The notes: a model not told the origin generated them from the letters alone. A stretch of DNA of 64,000 nucleotides from Hohaiivirga sp031546825 (GCA_031546825.1 JAVBJU010000005.1:62001-126000); one strand, 5' to 3'; positions 52,066-62,055 are shown, counted from the first letter of the stretch. Translations and numbers: made by a program.

Positions 52066-53544
52066 TTACCAGAAGCCAATCATTTTCCACCACAGACCGC
52101 CGATTACCAGCCAGATCGGGATAATGACCAAGCTCATCAGGAAGCCGATTTTCCACCACGTGGCGAGGCTCATATAACCGGTGCCGAACAGGATGGGAGC
52201 CGGGCCGCCCGAATAGTGCGTGGTCGCCATATAGAGGTTGCTGAACACACCAAATACGATCACCGTCAACATCGGCGGTGCGCCCGCCGCAATCGCGATG
52301 GAGACGAAAATCGCGTACATGGCGCTGATATGGGCGATGGCACTCGCCATCAGGTAGTGGCTGTAATAATAGACCAGCAGCAGAATACCGAGCATCGGCA
52401 CCCAGTTCATGCCGCCGACCGCCGTTCCGACAATGGCACCGAACCACTTGATGAAGCCGAGCTTGGCCAGTTGCCCGGCCAGCGTCATCAGAACCGCAAA
52501 CCAGATTACCGTGTGCCAAGCTTCCTTCTCGCTGATGACGTCATCCCAGGCGAGCGCGTTGGTGAGCAGCAGAACCATCAGCCCTGCCAGCGCCGTCAGT
52601 GTCGGATCAATACCCGTCAGCGGGCCGAGGATTGTTGCAAGCGGCGCACCAATCACCGGCACGTAAAGGAAGATTGCCGGAGAAGCCGAGCTCAACACCC
52701 ACAACAGAACAAGACCGACGAAAACCAGCAGTACGATCCATTCTTTGCGGCTAAGCGGCCCAAGCTCCTTGAGCTTCGCGGAGGCGAGCGCCTGCATTTC
52801 CGGCGTCTTCTTCAGTTCCGGAGGATAGAAGCGGTACAGGATCAAGGGAATGACGATCAGGCAGATCAGGCCGGGGACAATGGCCGCCGTCGCCCACCCC
52901 ATCCAGGAGATTTCATAACCCGCATCCTTGGCAAGTTTGCCCACCATGGGGTTGCCGGCCATGGAGGTCAGGAACATCGCGCAGGTGATGGCGTTGCACT
53001 GGAAAATGCACTGCACCAGAAACGCGCCAATCTTACGCTCCGTGCCCAGTTCCGGCGTCGATTCGTAGACATCCGCGATGGAGCGAAACAGCGGGGTGAT
53101 AATGCCGCCGCAGCGTGCCGAGGTGGACGGCATCGCAGGCGCAAAAATCAGATCGGTCATCACGAGGCCATAGGAAAGGCCAAGCGAACTCCGCCCAAGT
53201 TTCTGGATGAACCAGTAGCCGACGCGACGACTGAAGCCGGTTTTGATGAAACCGCGCGAAATGAAGAATGCGCAAGCAATCATCCAGATGGTCGGATCAC
53301 CGAACCCAGCCAAGGCGTCCTTGATCGGCAGAATACCGAGCAGCACGACAATGGTCATAGACAGCATGGCCATGGCACCGAGCGGGTACGGGGCCAAAAT
53401 AAGCCCGATCACCGTCGCCACGAAAACCGCCATAAGATGCCATGCCGCAGGCTGGACGCCAGCCGGATGCGGAATCATCCAAAGCGCAGCACCGAGCGCA
53501 ATGACGATCGCCAGTTTAAAGATCGTTTTTGAGTTTGAATTCAT
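52066..53544 (-). CDS. DASS-family sodium:dicarboxylate/anion symporter
   Basis: 492 residues with about 12 hydrophobic segments. It starts SKTIFKLAIVIALGAALWMIP and shows HLMAVFVATVIGLILAPYPLGAMA, the SNT-like loops (AMPSTSARCGGIITPL and TTHYSGGPAPILFGTGY) expected for SLC13/CitT relatives. It would transport di- or tricarboxylates. The ATG at 53544 has GGGG six bases upstream; in-frame ATGs at 53550 and 53556 are alternatives. Confidence 0.9.
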   Translation of the reverse strand: MNSNSKTIFKLAIVIALGAALWMIPHPAGVQPAAWHLMAVFVATVIGLILAPYPLGAMAMLSMTIVVLLGILPIKDALAGFGDPTIWMIACAFFISRGFIKTGFSRRVGYWFIQKLGRSSLGLSYGLVMTDLIFAPAMPSTSARCGGIITPLFRSIADVYESTPELGTERKIGAFLVQCIFQCNAITCAMFLTSMAGNPMVGKLAKDAGYEISWMGWATAAIVPGLICLIVIPLILYRFYPPELKKTPEMQALASAKLKELGPLSRKEWIVLLVFVGLVLLWVLSSASPAIFLYVPVIGAPLATILGPLTGIDPTLTALAGLMVLLLTNALAWDDVISEKEAWHTVIWFAVLMTLAGQLAKLGFIKWFGAIVGTAVGGMNWVPMLGILLLVYYYSHYLMASAIAHISAMYAIFVSIAIAAGAPPMLTVIVFGVFSNLYMATTHYSGGPAPILFGTGYMSLATWWKIGFLMSLVIIPIWLVIGGLWWKMIGFW

Positions 53545-53769
53545 CGCCATCCCCATGGATTGAAAAGTTTTCTTGTTTCAGCCATCTTATTAACATGTCA
53601 AATCACAGCATCCACGTGACATGTTGGCACAACAATCCTTCGCGGTGCTCGTCCCAGCGAATATCAGGGCAGTTTCCACTCTTTAAACGGAGCCGCGACA
53701 AAAATTCGGTTTCCTGATGCGAAAATCCGGATAAAGTCGCCTCGAAGATTTCAGAAAATGGAGAGAGCC

Positions 53770-54399
53770 ATGTCCGGCGTCGTTGTCGTCGACCACCCGC
53801 TTGTGCAGCACAAGCTGACCCTGATGCGTGACAAGGAGCGCTCCACCCAGAGCTTCCGGGCGCTTGCCAATGAAATTGGCATGTTGCTCTGCTATGAAGT
53901 GACGCGTGATCTCCCCCTTGAACTCGTTGATATCGAAACGCCAATCACCCCCATGCGTGCGCCGAAGCTCGCTGGTAAGAAGCTCGTCATGGCCCCGATC
54001 CTGCGCGCGGGCGTTGCCTTCCTCGACGGCATGTTGACCCTGGTACCTGCGGCGCGCGTGGCCCATATCGGCCTCTACCGCGACCCGAAATCCCTCCAGG
54101 CCGTCGAATATTACTTCAAGGCACCGTCCGATATCGCCGACCGCCTGACACTGGTGCTCGACCCCATGCTGGCCACCGGCAACTCGGCGGTTGCAGCCAT
54201 CGACCATCTCAAGAAGCGCGGTGCCAAGGATATCCGCTTCGTCTGCCTGCTGGCTGCCCCTGAGGGCATTGAGACCATGCGCAAAGCCCATCCGGATGTA
54301 GGCATCTGGACTGCTGCCATCGACAGCCATCTCAATGACCACGGCTATATCGTGCCGGGCCTTGGTGACGCGGGCGACCGGATGTTCGGAACGAAGTGA
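53770..54399 (+). CDS. upp: uracil phosphoribosyltransferase
   Basis: Salvages uracil to UMP with PRPP. The 209-residue protein has HKLTLMRDKERSTQSFR, APILRAGVAFLDG, GLYRDPKSLQAVEYY, the PRPP loop LVLDPMLATGNSA and the uracil-binding IVPGLGDAGDRMFGT at the C-terminus. The ATG at 53770 has GGAGAG five bases upstream. Confidence 0.97.
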   Translation: MSGVVVVDHPLVQHKLTLMRDKERSTQSFRALANEIGMLLCYEVTRDLPLELVDIETPITPMRAPKLAGKKLVMAPILRAGVAFLDGMLTLVPAARVAHIGLYRDPKSLQAVEYYFKAPSDIADRLTLVLDPMLATGNSAVAAIDHLKKRGAKDIRFVCLLAAPEGIETMRKAHPDVGIWTAAIDSHLNDHGYIVPGLGDAGDRMFGTK

Positions 54400-54596
54400 C
54401 CGATTGCACGCGGTTTTTCCGCAGCATGTCCAAGCTGTTCATCTGACATTAAAGTGCATCGGTGATAGTGTGGGGCCTCGGATGAGGACGGGCTTTCAAA
54501 AGCGCGGCATTATCCGGCCCCTTTTTCTTTGCCGGAATCCATTTCCCGGCGCCTGACGGACCTCCCGTCTTAAAGCCCCGTGTGAGAGTGAAAACC

Positions 54597-56096
54597 ATGC
54601 TTCCCAAACCCCAATCAGCACTTCGGCCCAACACCTACGAATATGAAACCCAGCCGTTGGTGAAGCCGACCGGCTTCCGCGAATATGATGCGCGTTGGCT
54701 GTTCGAGAAAGAAATCAACCTGATGGGCGTGCAGGCGCTCGGCATGGGGCTCGGCACGCTGATTCACGAAATGGGTGTGCGCCCCGATCTTGTCACCGGC
54801 CATGATTTCCGCGGTTATTCCGCCTCGATCAAATACGCCCTCATCTCTGGCATGATGGCCGCAGGCTTGCGCGTGAAGGATGTGGGCCTGGCCCTGTCGC
54901 CGATGGCCTATTTCGGCCAGTTCGCGCTCGACTGCCCGGCAGTTGCCATGGTCACGGCATCCCACAATGACAATGGCTGGACCGGGGTCAAGATGGGTGC
55001 AAACCGCCCCCTCACCTTCGGCCCCGATGAAATGGGCCGCCTGCGCGACATCGTGCTCAACGCTGAATTCAAGGAACGCGAAGGCGGCTCCTATGAGTTC
55101 GTCAAGGGCTTCCGCGAAGTCTATCTCGGCGATCTCACCAATCGGCCCAAGCTGAAGCGCAAGCTGAAAGTAGTTGCGGCGTGCGGCAACGGCACCGCTG
55201 GCGCTTTCGCCCCGCAGCTTCTCGAAGCCATCGGCTGTGAAGTCATTCCGCTGGATGTGGAGCTCGATCACTCCTTCCCGCGCTATAACCCGAACCCCGA
55301 AGACATGAAGATGCTGCACGCCATCGCCGACAAGGTGAAGGAAACCGGTGCCGATGTCGGCCTCGGCTTCGATGGCGACGGCGACCGTTGTGGTGTGGTC
55401 GATAACAAGGGCGACGAGATTTTCGCTGACAAGATCGGCGTGATGCTGGCCCGCGATCTTTCCAAGCTGCACCCCAACGCCACCTTCGTGGTCGATGTGA
55501 AATCCACCGGCCTGTTCAACACCGATCCGGTACTGAAGGCACAGGGCGCGAAGACCGATTACTGGAAAACCGGCCACTCCTACATTAAGCGCCGCGTCAA
55601 TGACCTCAAGGCTTTGGCCGGCTTTGAAAAGTCCGGGCACTTCTTCTTCAACGCCCCGATCGGTCGCGGATACGACGACGGCCTCGTCACGGCGCTTGCG
55701 GTCTGCGACATGCTCGACCGCAACCCCGGCAAGTCGATGGCAGACCTCTATCACGACGTTCCCAAGACCTGGGGCACGCCGACCATGGCCGCCCATTGCG
55801 ACGACGAGATCAAGTATGATGTCGCCGACCGCATGGTGAAGCGCTTCATCGCCATGAAGGAAAAGGGCGAGCAACTCGCTGGCGGCATCATCGACAGCAT
55901 CATCACCGTCAACGGCGTGCGCGTCACGGCAGCGGACGGTACCTGGGGTCTGGTCCGCGCCTCCTCGAACAAGCCCGAATTGGTGGTGGTGATCGAAAGC
56001 CCGGTTTCCGAAGCCCGGATGCGCGAGATGTTCAAGGCCGTCGACACCGTGCTGCGCGAGAACAAGGAAGTCGGCGCGTATAACCAGACGATCTGA
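54597..56096 (+). CDS. phosphomannomutase/phosphoglucomutase
   Basis: 499-residue alpha-D-phosphohexomutase (AlgC/ManB type) that interconverts hexose 6- and 1-phosphates for surface polysaccharide precursors. Present are the phosphoserine loop VTASHNDNGWTG, the metal loop GFDGDGDRCG, the sugar-binding EKSGHFFF and the phosphate-site RASSNKPELVV. The ATG at 54597 gives MLPKPQS; five more upstream codons are open but not needed. It stands between upp and the second 100-bp repeat. Confidence 0.94.
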   Translation: MLPKPQSALRPNTYEYETQPLVKPTGFREYDARWLFEKEINLMGVQALGMGLGTLIHEMGVRPDLVTGHDFRGYSASIKYALISGMMAAGLRVKDVGLALSPMAYFGQFALDCPAVAMVTASHNDNGWTGVKMGANRPLTFGPDEMGRLRDIVLNAEFKEREGGSYEFVKGFREVYLGDLTNRPKLKRKLKVVAACGNGTAGAFAPQLLEAIGCEVIPLDVELDHSFPRYNPNPEDMKMLHAIADKVKETGADVGLGFDGDGDRCGVVDNKGDEIFADKIGVMLARDLSKLHPNATFVVDVKSTGLFNTDPVLKAQGAKTDYWKTGHSYIKRRVNDLKALAGFEKSGHFFFNAPIGRGYDDGLVTALAVCDMLDRNPGKSMADLYHDVPKTWGTPTMAAHCDDEIKYDVADRMVKRFIAMKEKGEQLAGGIIDSIITVNGVRVTAADGTWGLVRASSNKPELVVVIESPVSEARMREMFKAVDTVLRENKEVGAYNQTI

Positions 56097-56117
56097 TTAT
56101 CTGAAACGATTTCACTG

Positions 56118-56217
56118 GAGTGAAGCGCGTTTAACATGAAACGCATTTCACTCCAGATTCTTTGATCTCGTAACGCTTTGCGTTTAACCGGCGATCCACT
56201 TAAAACGTGCGTTACTC
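56118..56217 (-). repeat. 100-bp intergenic repeat, copy 2 (inverted relative to copy 1)
   Basis: Reverse complement of the element at 51949-52048, about 94 of 100 bases identical by hand alignment, with the same ends (GAGTGAAGCGCG at the left, GCGTTACTC at the right on the + strand) and the same pair of internal hairpins. It lies 22 bp after the phosphomannomutase gene and just before its terminator. Confidence 0.9.
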
Positions 56218-56222
56218 CAACG

Positions 56223-56254
56223 AAAAGGCCCGGACGCGTTCCGGGCCTTTTGCA
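56223..56254 (+). terminator. terminator after the phosphomannomutase gene
   Basis: 12-bp stem AAAAGGCCCGGA / TCCGGGCCTTTT with a 5-nt loop and a trailing T stretch, directly after repeat copy 2. Confidence 0.88.
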
Positions 56255-56337
56255 TACCAGCGGCGTGACAACGCACTTCCCGCCGCACCAGATTTCTGGC
56301 ACAAACGCGCAGCCCCTTTCCCGAATGGACGAACATC

Positions 56338-57717
56338 ATGGCGCATCCCCTTCTCGCATCTCCCGGCCTGCCCGCCCTGCCGATCTGGCTTGTGACTGAG
56401 GCCATGTGGCCGGAGGGGTGCGCCGATCTTCCGCCCGTTGCCAAAGCCTTCGCGCTGTCGCAAGACTTCAAGGCAAAGCCTGGCCGCCACTGCCTCGTGC
56501 CCGATGCCACCGGCAAGCTCGCAGGCGTATTGTTTGGCCTTGGAGACGGCAAGGCCCCGGATCCGTTTCTGTTCGGCAAATTGCCCGCGCTTCTGCCTGC
56601 CGGGCATTACCGCTTTGCCACGCCGCCCGCCAATCCGAAGCTGGCAACGCTCGCTTGGCTCATGGGCTCCTATGTGTTCGATCGCTACACCAAAAAGCCC
56701 GCGCGCGAGGCGAAACTCGTCGTACCGGAAGGCGTCGATGCCGAAGAGGTTTCTCGTCTCGGCAGCGCCACCGCCTGGGGCCGCGACCTCATCAACACCC
56801 CGACCAACGATCTCGGGCCGGATGGTATCGAAGCCGCGGCGCGCCAGCTTGCTGAAAAGCATGGCGCTACAATCTCCGTAATCGTGGCAGATGCGCTGCT
56901 TACCGAGAACTTCCCGATGATCCATGCGGTCGGGCGCGCATCCACTGTCGCTCCGCGCCTGATCGACATCACCTGGGGTAATCCTTCCGCGCCGCTGGTG
57001 ACGCTTGTTGGCAAGGGAGTGGCCTTCGATACCGGCGGCCTCAATATTAAGCCCGGCTCATCAATGACGCTGATGAAAAAGGACATGGGCGGCGCGGCCA
57101 CGGCGCTGGCTTGCGCCGATATGGTCATGGGCGCACGCTTGCCGGTGCGCCTGCGGGTGCTCATCCCCGCGGTTGAAAATGCGATTGCTGGCAACGCCTT
57201 TCGGCCCGGCGATATTTTGCCGAGCCGCAAGGGGCTCACCGTTGAAATCGACAATACCGATGCCGAAGGCCGCTTGATCCTTGGCGATGCGCTCGCTTAT
57301 GCCGATGAGGAAAAGCCGGAGTTGATCGTTGATTTCGCCACACTCACCGGCGCGGCCCGCGTGGCAGTCGGTCCCGACCTGCCGCCGTTCTATACTGATG
57401 ACGAAACGCTCGCAGCCGACATTGCCCGTATCGGCATGGATGAGAATGACCCGGTATGGCGTCTGCCCCTCTGGCAACCCTATGCGCCGTGGCTCGATTC
57501 CAAGGTTGCCGATATCAGCCACACCTCATCGCAAGCGTTCGCCGGTTCCGTGACAGCGGCCTTGTTTCTCAAACGTTTCGTAGAGAACGCAAAGGCCTAT
57601 GTGCATTTTGATATCTATGGCTGGACGCCGATTGAGAAGCCTGCACGCCCGCAAGGCGGCGAAGTGCAAGCGGCCCGCCTCATTCATGGTTTGCTGACTG
57701 AACGCTACGGCAAATGA
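56338..57717 (+). CDS. M17 family leucyl aminopeptidase
   Basis: 459-residue cytosolic metallo-aminopeptidase. The catalytic domain has VGKGVAFDTGGLNIKPG, the Lys/Asp metal-ligand segment MKKDMGGAA, the family signature NTDAEGRL and the C-terminal VHFDIYGW. The N-terminal domain is shorter and more divergent than in PepA, as in PepB-like alphaproteobacterial members. It is convergent with the 2-hydroxyacid dehydrogenase gene, 20 bp apart. Confidence 0.94.
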   Translation: MAHPLLASPGLPALPIWLVTEAMWPEGCADLPPVAKAFALSQDFKAKPGRHCLVPDATGKLAGVLFGLGDGKAPDPFLFGKLPALLPAGHYRFATPPANPKLATLAWLMGSYVFDRYTKKPAREAKLVVPEGVDAEEVSRLGSATAWGRDLINTPTNDLGPDGIEAAARQLAEKHGATISVIVADALLTENFPMIHAVGRASTVAPRLIDITWGNPSAPLVTLVGKGVAFDTGGLNIKPGSSMTLMKKDMGGAATALACADMVMGARLPVRLRVLIPAVENAIAGNAFRPGDILPSRKGLTVEIDNTDAEGRLILGDALAYADEEKPELIVDFATLTGAARVAVGPDLPPFYTDDETLAADIARIGMDENDPVWRLPLWQPYAPWLDSKVADISHTSSQAFAGSVTAALFLKRFVENAKAYVHFDIYGWTPIEKPARPQGGEVQAARLIHGLLTERYGK

Positions 57718-57737
57718 TGAGGACAAGCCAGGTCGGG

Positions 57738-58694
57738 TTAATAGCCTGCCTGGCGGTTCACACGCCCGGGTGCTTCCTCCCCCGCTTCAATCCGGCGGAT
57801 TTGGTGAGCGATATAGTGGGCTGTTGCCACCGGATCACTCGACGCCGCATTGTGAGGCGTGACCGTCACGGCGGGGTGCGTCCATAAGGGCGAATTTTGC
57901 GAAAGCGGTTCGGTCTCGAAAACGTCAAGGGTTACGGCTTTCAACAGCCCCATATCCAGAGCATTGAGGATATCCGCTTCCACCTGCAAGCCACCACGCC
58001 CGGCATTGATGAGGACGGGCGCGCCCAATCGCCCATCGCGCGCCAACTTCTCAAATAAGGTCATGTTGAGAATGCCGCGCGTTGCATCTGTCAGCGGCAG
58101 AAGCGCCACGAGAATGTCGGTGCGCGCCAGAAAGGCATCAAACTGCTCGGCACCGGCAAAGACAGGCACCGGCGCATCGCTCTTTGCTGTTCGTGCCCAA
58201 CCGGAAACGTCAAAACCAATTGCCGTAAGCTTTTTGGCGGCATCGCACCCCAGCACGCCCATTCCCATGATACCGACCCGCACATCGCCCGCGAGCGGTG
58301 CCACCCTGCCCACATTCCAGTTGCGGTCGCGCTGCTGGTGGTCGTAACGGCGCTGGTCGCGCAGATGCAGCAAGCAGTGCAGCAGCACATACTCGCTCAT
58401 GCGAAAGGTGAGATCATTCTGCGCAACACGATATACCGCCACATCCGCAGGCAGGCGCTCATCTTGCCAAAGAGAATCGACCCCAGCCCCAAGCGAAAAA
58501 ATCGCTTCCAGCGTCGGTAGATTAGCAATACTGCCGGGCTTATGACGCCAAGCCGCCACATAAGAGATCATGCGCCTGTCGAAGGGCTCACCGGGGAAAA
58601 CAACCTCGCGCTCTGGCATTTCACGGCGCAATGCAGCAGCTGTTTGCTGCACCCACGCATCGCTTTCGTTCGAAACGGCAAGAAGAATGTTCAT
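57738..58694 (-). CDS. 2-hydroxyacid dehydrogenase (glyoxylate/hydroxypyruvate reductase A-like)
   Basis: 318 residues of the D-2-hydroxyacid dehydrogenase superfamily. It shows the NAD-binding GIMGMGVLG, the catalytic Arg in INAGRGG, the Glu in DVFETEPL and the His in VTPHNAASS. The N-terminal SLGAGVDSLW is typical of GhrA. It reduces glyoxylate or hydroxypyruvate in relatives. It is divergent from the moeB-like gene. Confidence 0.92.
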   Translation of the reverse strand: MNILLAVSNESDAWVQQTAAALRREMPEREVVFPGEPFDRRMISYVAAWRHKPGSIANLPTLEAIFSLGAGVDSLWQDERLPADVAVYRVAQNDLTFRMSEYVLLHCLLHLRDQRRYDHQQRDRNWNVGRVAPLAGDVRVGIMGMGVLGCDAAKKLTAIGFDVSGWARTAKSDAPVPVFAGAEQFDAFLARTDILVALLPLTDATRGILNMTLFEKLARDGRLGAPVLINAGRGGLQVEADILNALDMGLLKAVTLDVFETEPLSQNSPLWTHPAVTVTPHNAASSDPVATAHYIAHQIRRIEAGEEAPGRVNRQAGY

Positions 58695-58766
58695 GGATGA
58701 ACTCCGGCACCTTCCATAACGGTTAGAATAGTCGCTATATCATATTATACCCGGCAAGGATGCCCC

Positions 58767-59561
58767 ATGACCCAGTCTCCCACTCCCCTCGATCCCACCG
58801 AAATCGAACGCTACGCGCGCCATCTCGTTCTGTCGGATGTTGGCGGCCCCGGCCAGTTGAAACTCAAGGCCGCGCGTGTCCTTGTGGTTGGTGCGGGCGG
58901 GCTCGGCTCGCCCATTTTGCAATACCTTGCCGCCGCTGGAATCGGCACCATTGGCATCGTTGATGACGACCGGGTTTCCCTCTCCAACCTGCAACGCCAG
59001 ATCATTCACAGCACGGAAGGCGTCGGCGGCCTGAAAACCGAGAGCGCAGCAGAGGCCATCAAGCGCCTCAATCCCAATGTAACCGTTGAACAGCACCCAT
59101 TACGTCTCACCGCCGAAAACGCCCGAGACATCATCGGTCGCTATGACATCGTCACCGATGGCTGCGATAATTTCGAGACGCGCTATCTGGTGTCGGATAC
59201 CTGCTTCCAGGAGAAGAAACCGCTGGTGACGGCAGCCCTTGGCCAGTTTGATGGCAGCCTCACCACACTGCGCCCGTTTGAGAAAGGCACGGACGGCAAG
59301 CCGAACCCGACATACCGTTGCCTTTTCCCCTCAGCCCCCAAACCCGGCACCATTCCCACCTGCGCCACCGCAGGTATTCTCGGCGCACTCCCCGGCATTC
59401 TCGGCGCTATGGCGGCGATGGAAGTAATGCGCGAGATCGTTGGCTTCGGCGAGGGTCTGACGGGAAAGCTCATCATGGTCGATGCGCGTTCCATGCGCTT
59501 CGATACAATGCGCTACAAATGGAACCCCAACAACCCGCTGAACGGCACGCCCACACCATGA
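58767..59561 (+). CDS. HesA/MoeB/ThiF family adenylyltransferase
   Basis: 264 residues. It adenylates the C-terminus of a ubiquitin-like sulfur carrier (MoaD or ThiS type). Motifs are YARHLVLSDVGGPGQ, the ATP loop VVGAGGLGSP, the Arg finger LQRQIIHS, DGCDNFETRYL and the PTCATAGILG cysteine region. The C-terminal CxxC pair of E. coli MoeB is absent; the protein ends in KWNPNNPLNG, a form I recall in related alphaproteobacteria. MoeB activity would serve the molybdenum cofactor needed by TorA, but this link is inference. Confidence 0.9.
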   Translation: MTQSPTPLDPTEIERYARHLVLSDVGGPGQLKLKAARVLVVGAGGLGSPILQYLAAAGIGTIGIVDDDRVSLSNLQRQIIHSTEGVGGLKTESAAEAIKRLNPNVTVEQHPLRLTAENARDIIGRYDIVTDGCDNFETRYLVSDTCFQEKKPLVTAALGQFDGSLTTLRPFEKGTDGKPNPTYRCLFPSAPKPGTIPTCATAGILGALPGILGAMAAMEVMREIVGFGEGLTGKLIMVDARSMRFDTMRYKWNPNNPLNGTPTP

Positions 59562-59623
59562 AAAAGCCGCCCGACATCATGACGGGCGGCTCGTGTTCCA
59601 GACAACCAAACAAGGCCGCTATT

Positions 59624-62044
59624 TTACCCGCGCAATGTCGCCCCGGTCTTTTTGCTTACCTCGGCGACGATCTTGGCGGCGATGGTGTCGATCTCGACAT
59701 CGGTCAAGGTCTTCTCCACCGGCTGAAGCGTGATGCCCACGGCAACCGACTTCTTGCCCTCGCCAACCCCTGCCCCCTCATAGAGGTCGAAGATATCAAC
59801 GGCGGTCACCATCTGCCGTTCGGCGGCGATGACAGCTTTGACGATATCCTGGGCATTGACCTGCTGATCAACCACGAAAGCGAAATCGCGGGAAACCGGC
59901 TGGAAGTCAGACAGGGCGAGTTTCGGCTTGGCCTTGGTCGGACGGGCTTTCTGCGGGGGAAGCGCCGAGAGGTTGATCTCGAAGGCAACCGGGCTGCCCT
60001 TCACATCGAGCGCCTTGGCAATTTTCGGATGGATTTCGCCGAAAGCGCCTATCACCACCTTGGGGCCAAACTGCAACGTGGCCGAGCGCCCCGGATGGAA
60101 CCAAGCTGGACCGCCGGGGACAATCTGCAAACCACCAACCGGCACACCAAGCGCCGCAAGCAGGCCAATGGCATCGGCCTTTGCGTCAAAGGCATCAGCG
60201 GGCGTGGAACCATGCCAGGAGCGGCCCGCGGTCTCAGCCTTGGCGAGACCACGACGCACGCCGGAGGCGTAGATCATCTGGCCTTCGGGCTGATCGCCAT
60301 GGAACACCTGGCCCACTTCAAACAGCGCCAGATCACCAGCGCCTCGGTCGGCATTGCGTTGGGTCGCTTTTAACAGGCCGGGCAGCAGGTTCGGGCGCAT
60401 ATCGGAAAGTTCTGCGGCAATCGGGTTGGCAAGCTTCAACTCTTCTTTGCCGCCGCCGAACAGAGTGGCCTCGGCCTCGGAAATGAACGACCAGGTCACG
60501 GCTTCAACCAGCCCGCGTGTTGCCAGCGTGCGCCGCGCGAGACGGGTGCGCTTCTGGATCGGGGTGAGAATCGGCTTCACCACCGTTGCCTCGATACGCG
60601 GCAGCGGCACCGGCGCAATCCGGTCAAGACCGGCAATGCGGGTGATTTCTTCGACAATGTCGGCCTTGCCGTCGATATCCGGTCGCCAGCTTGGCACCGA
60701 GACTATCGCGCTTTTGTCATTGCCATCGACCGCGAAGCCGAGTTGCGCGAGAATCTGGCGCATCTCCGCCACTGGCATGTCGAGCGTCGTCAGACGCTTC
60801 ACCTCAGCCCAAGGGAACTCGATTTCCTTCTTCGGCGCAGGAATGGCACCGGCCAGTGTGATCTCGCTCGCCTCACCGCCACACAGGTCCTGCACGAGCT
60901 TTGTGGCAAGCTCCAGACCCGGCAGACAGAAGGCCGGGTCGATACCGCGCTCAAAACGATAGCGGGCGTCAGTGATGATGCCGAGCTTACGCCCCGACTG
61001 CGCGATGTTGAGCGGATCCCAAAGGGCCGATTCGATCAGCACATCGGTGGTGCTCTCATCACAGCCCGAATGCTCGCCGCCCATGATGCCGCCGATGGAT
61101 TCGATACCAGCCTCGTCGGCAATCACCACAGTGTTGGCCTCAAGCCGGTAATTGCGCTGGTCGAGCGCCATGATCTCTTCGCCGTCGCGGGCAACGCGCA
61201 CAGTGAGATTACCCTTGACCTTGGCGGCATCGAAAACGTGCAGCGGACGACCGTGGTCGAAGGTCATGTAGTTGGTGATATCAACAAGGGCGTTAATCGG
61301 GCGCAGGCCAATGGCGCGCAGGCGCTTCTGCATCCATTCGGGCGACGGCCCGTTCTTGACGCCGCGCACGAGACGCAAGGCGAAAGCCGGGCAGAGATGT
61401 GCAACTGAGGGCGCAAAATCGAGCGCAACGGCGACCGGGTTCTTGAATTTACCCGGAACCACCGGCAGCGCCTCGGTCTTCAACGTGCCGAGCCCGGCAG
61501 CAGCGAGATCGCGGGCAATACCACGGATCGACGTGCAATCGGGCCGGTTCGGCGTGAGCGATACGTCGATCACGGCGTCATCAAGCCCGGCATAGACCGC
61601 ATAGGGCTCGCCCACGGGGGCGTCTTCCGGCAAGTCGATGATGCCATCGTGATCTTCGGAAAGCTCCAATTCCGCCGCCGAACACAACATGCCACGGCTT
61701 TCAACGCCGCGAATGGTGCCGATGCCGAGCGTGATATCCTTGCCCGGAATGTAGGTGCCGGGACCGGCGAACACGCTCTTCATGCCGGTGCGGGCGTTGG
61801 GCGCGCCACACACCACCTGGAGCGGGTTGCCATCACCGATATCGACCTTGCATACCCGGAGCCGGTCGGCATTGGGATGCTGCTCGGCAGAAATCACATG
61901 GGCGATAATATAGGGCGCGAGCAGCTTTGCCTTATCTTCAACCTCTTCGACCTCAAGGCCGATGGCGGTGAGCTTTTCGACAACCTCATCAAGCGAAGCG
62001 CTTGTGTCGAGATGGTCCTTGAGCCAGGAGAACGTGAATTTCAT
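59624..62044 (-). CDS. pheT: phenylalanyl-tRNA synthetase, beta subunit
   Basis: 806 residues, normal for bacterial PheT. In order: an N-terminal tRNA-binding OB domain (about 40-150, ISAEQHPNADRLRVCKVD), the B3/B4 editing region (LTPNRPDCTSIRGIARDLA), the B5 domain, the catalytic-like core and a C-terminal FDX-ACB anticodon-binding domain (FQPVSRDFAFVVD to LTDVEIDTIAAKI). It forms an alpha2beta2 enzyme with PheS, whose gene ends 11 bp before it. Confidence 0.97.
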   Translation of the reverse strand: MKFTFSWLKDHLDTSASLDEVVEKLTAIGLEVEEVEDKAKLLAPYIIAHVISAEQHPNADRLRVCKVDIGDGNPLQVVCGAPNARTGMKSVFAGPGTYIPGKDITLGIGTIRGVESRGMLCSAAELELSEDHDGIIDLPEDAPVGEPYAVYAGLDDAVIDVSLTPNRPDCTSIRGIARDLAAAGLGTLKTEALPVVPGKFKNPVAVALDFAPSVAHLCPAFALRLVRGVKNGPSPEWMQKRLRAIGLRPINALVDITNYMTFDHGRPLHVFDAAKVKGNLTVRVARDGEEIMALDQRNYRLEANTVVIADEAGIESIGGIMGGEHSGCDESTTDVLIESALWDPLNIAQSGRKLGIITDARYRFERGIDPAFCLPGLELATKLVQDLCGGEASEITLAGAIPAPKKEIEFPWAEVKRLTTLDMPVAEMRQILAQLGFAVDGNDKSAIVSVPSWRPDIDGKADIVEEITRIAGLDRIAPVPLPRIEATVVKPILTPIQKRTRLARRTLATRGLVEAVTWSFISEAEATLFGGGKEELKLANPIAAELSDMRPNLLPGLLKATQRNADRGAGDLALFEVGQVFHGDQPEGQMIYASGVRRGLAKAETAGRSWHGSTPADAFDAKADAIGLLAALGVPVGGLQIVPGGPAWFHPGRSATLQFGPKVVIGAFGEIHPKIAKALDVKGSPVAFEINLSALPPQKARPTKAKPKLALSDFQPVSRDFAFVVDQQVNAQDIVKAVIAAERQMVTAVDIFDLYEGAGVGEGKKSVAVGITLQPVEKTLTDVEIDTIAAKIVAEVSKKTGATLRG

Positions 62045-62055
62045 GGTTTATCTCC

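Noticed and set aside
52216..53532. 438-codon + strand open frame opposite the DASS carrier
   Set aside because: Very rich in Arg, Gln and His, typical of the antisense of a membrane protein gene; no start signal.
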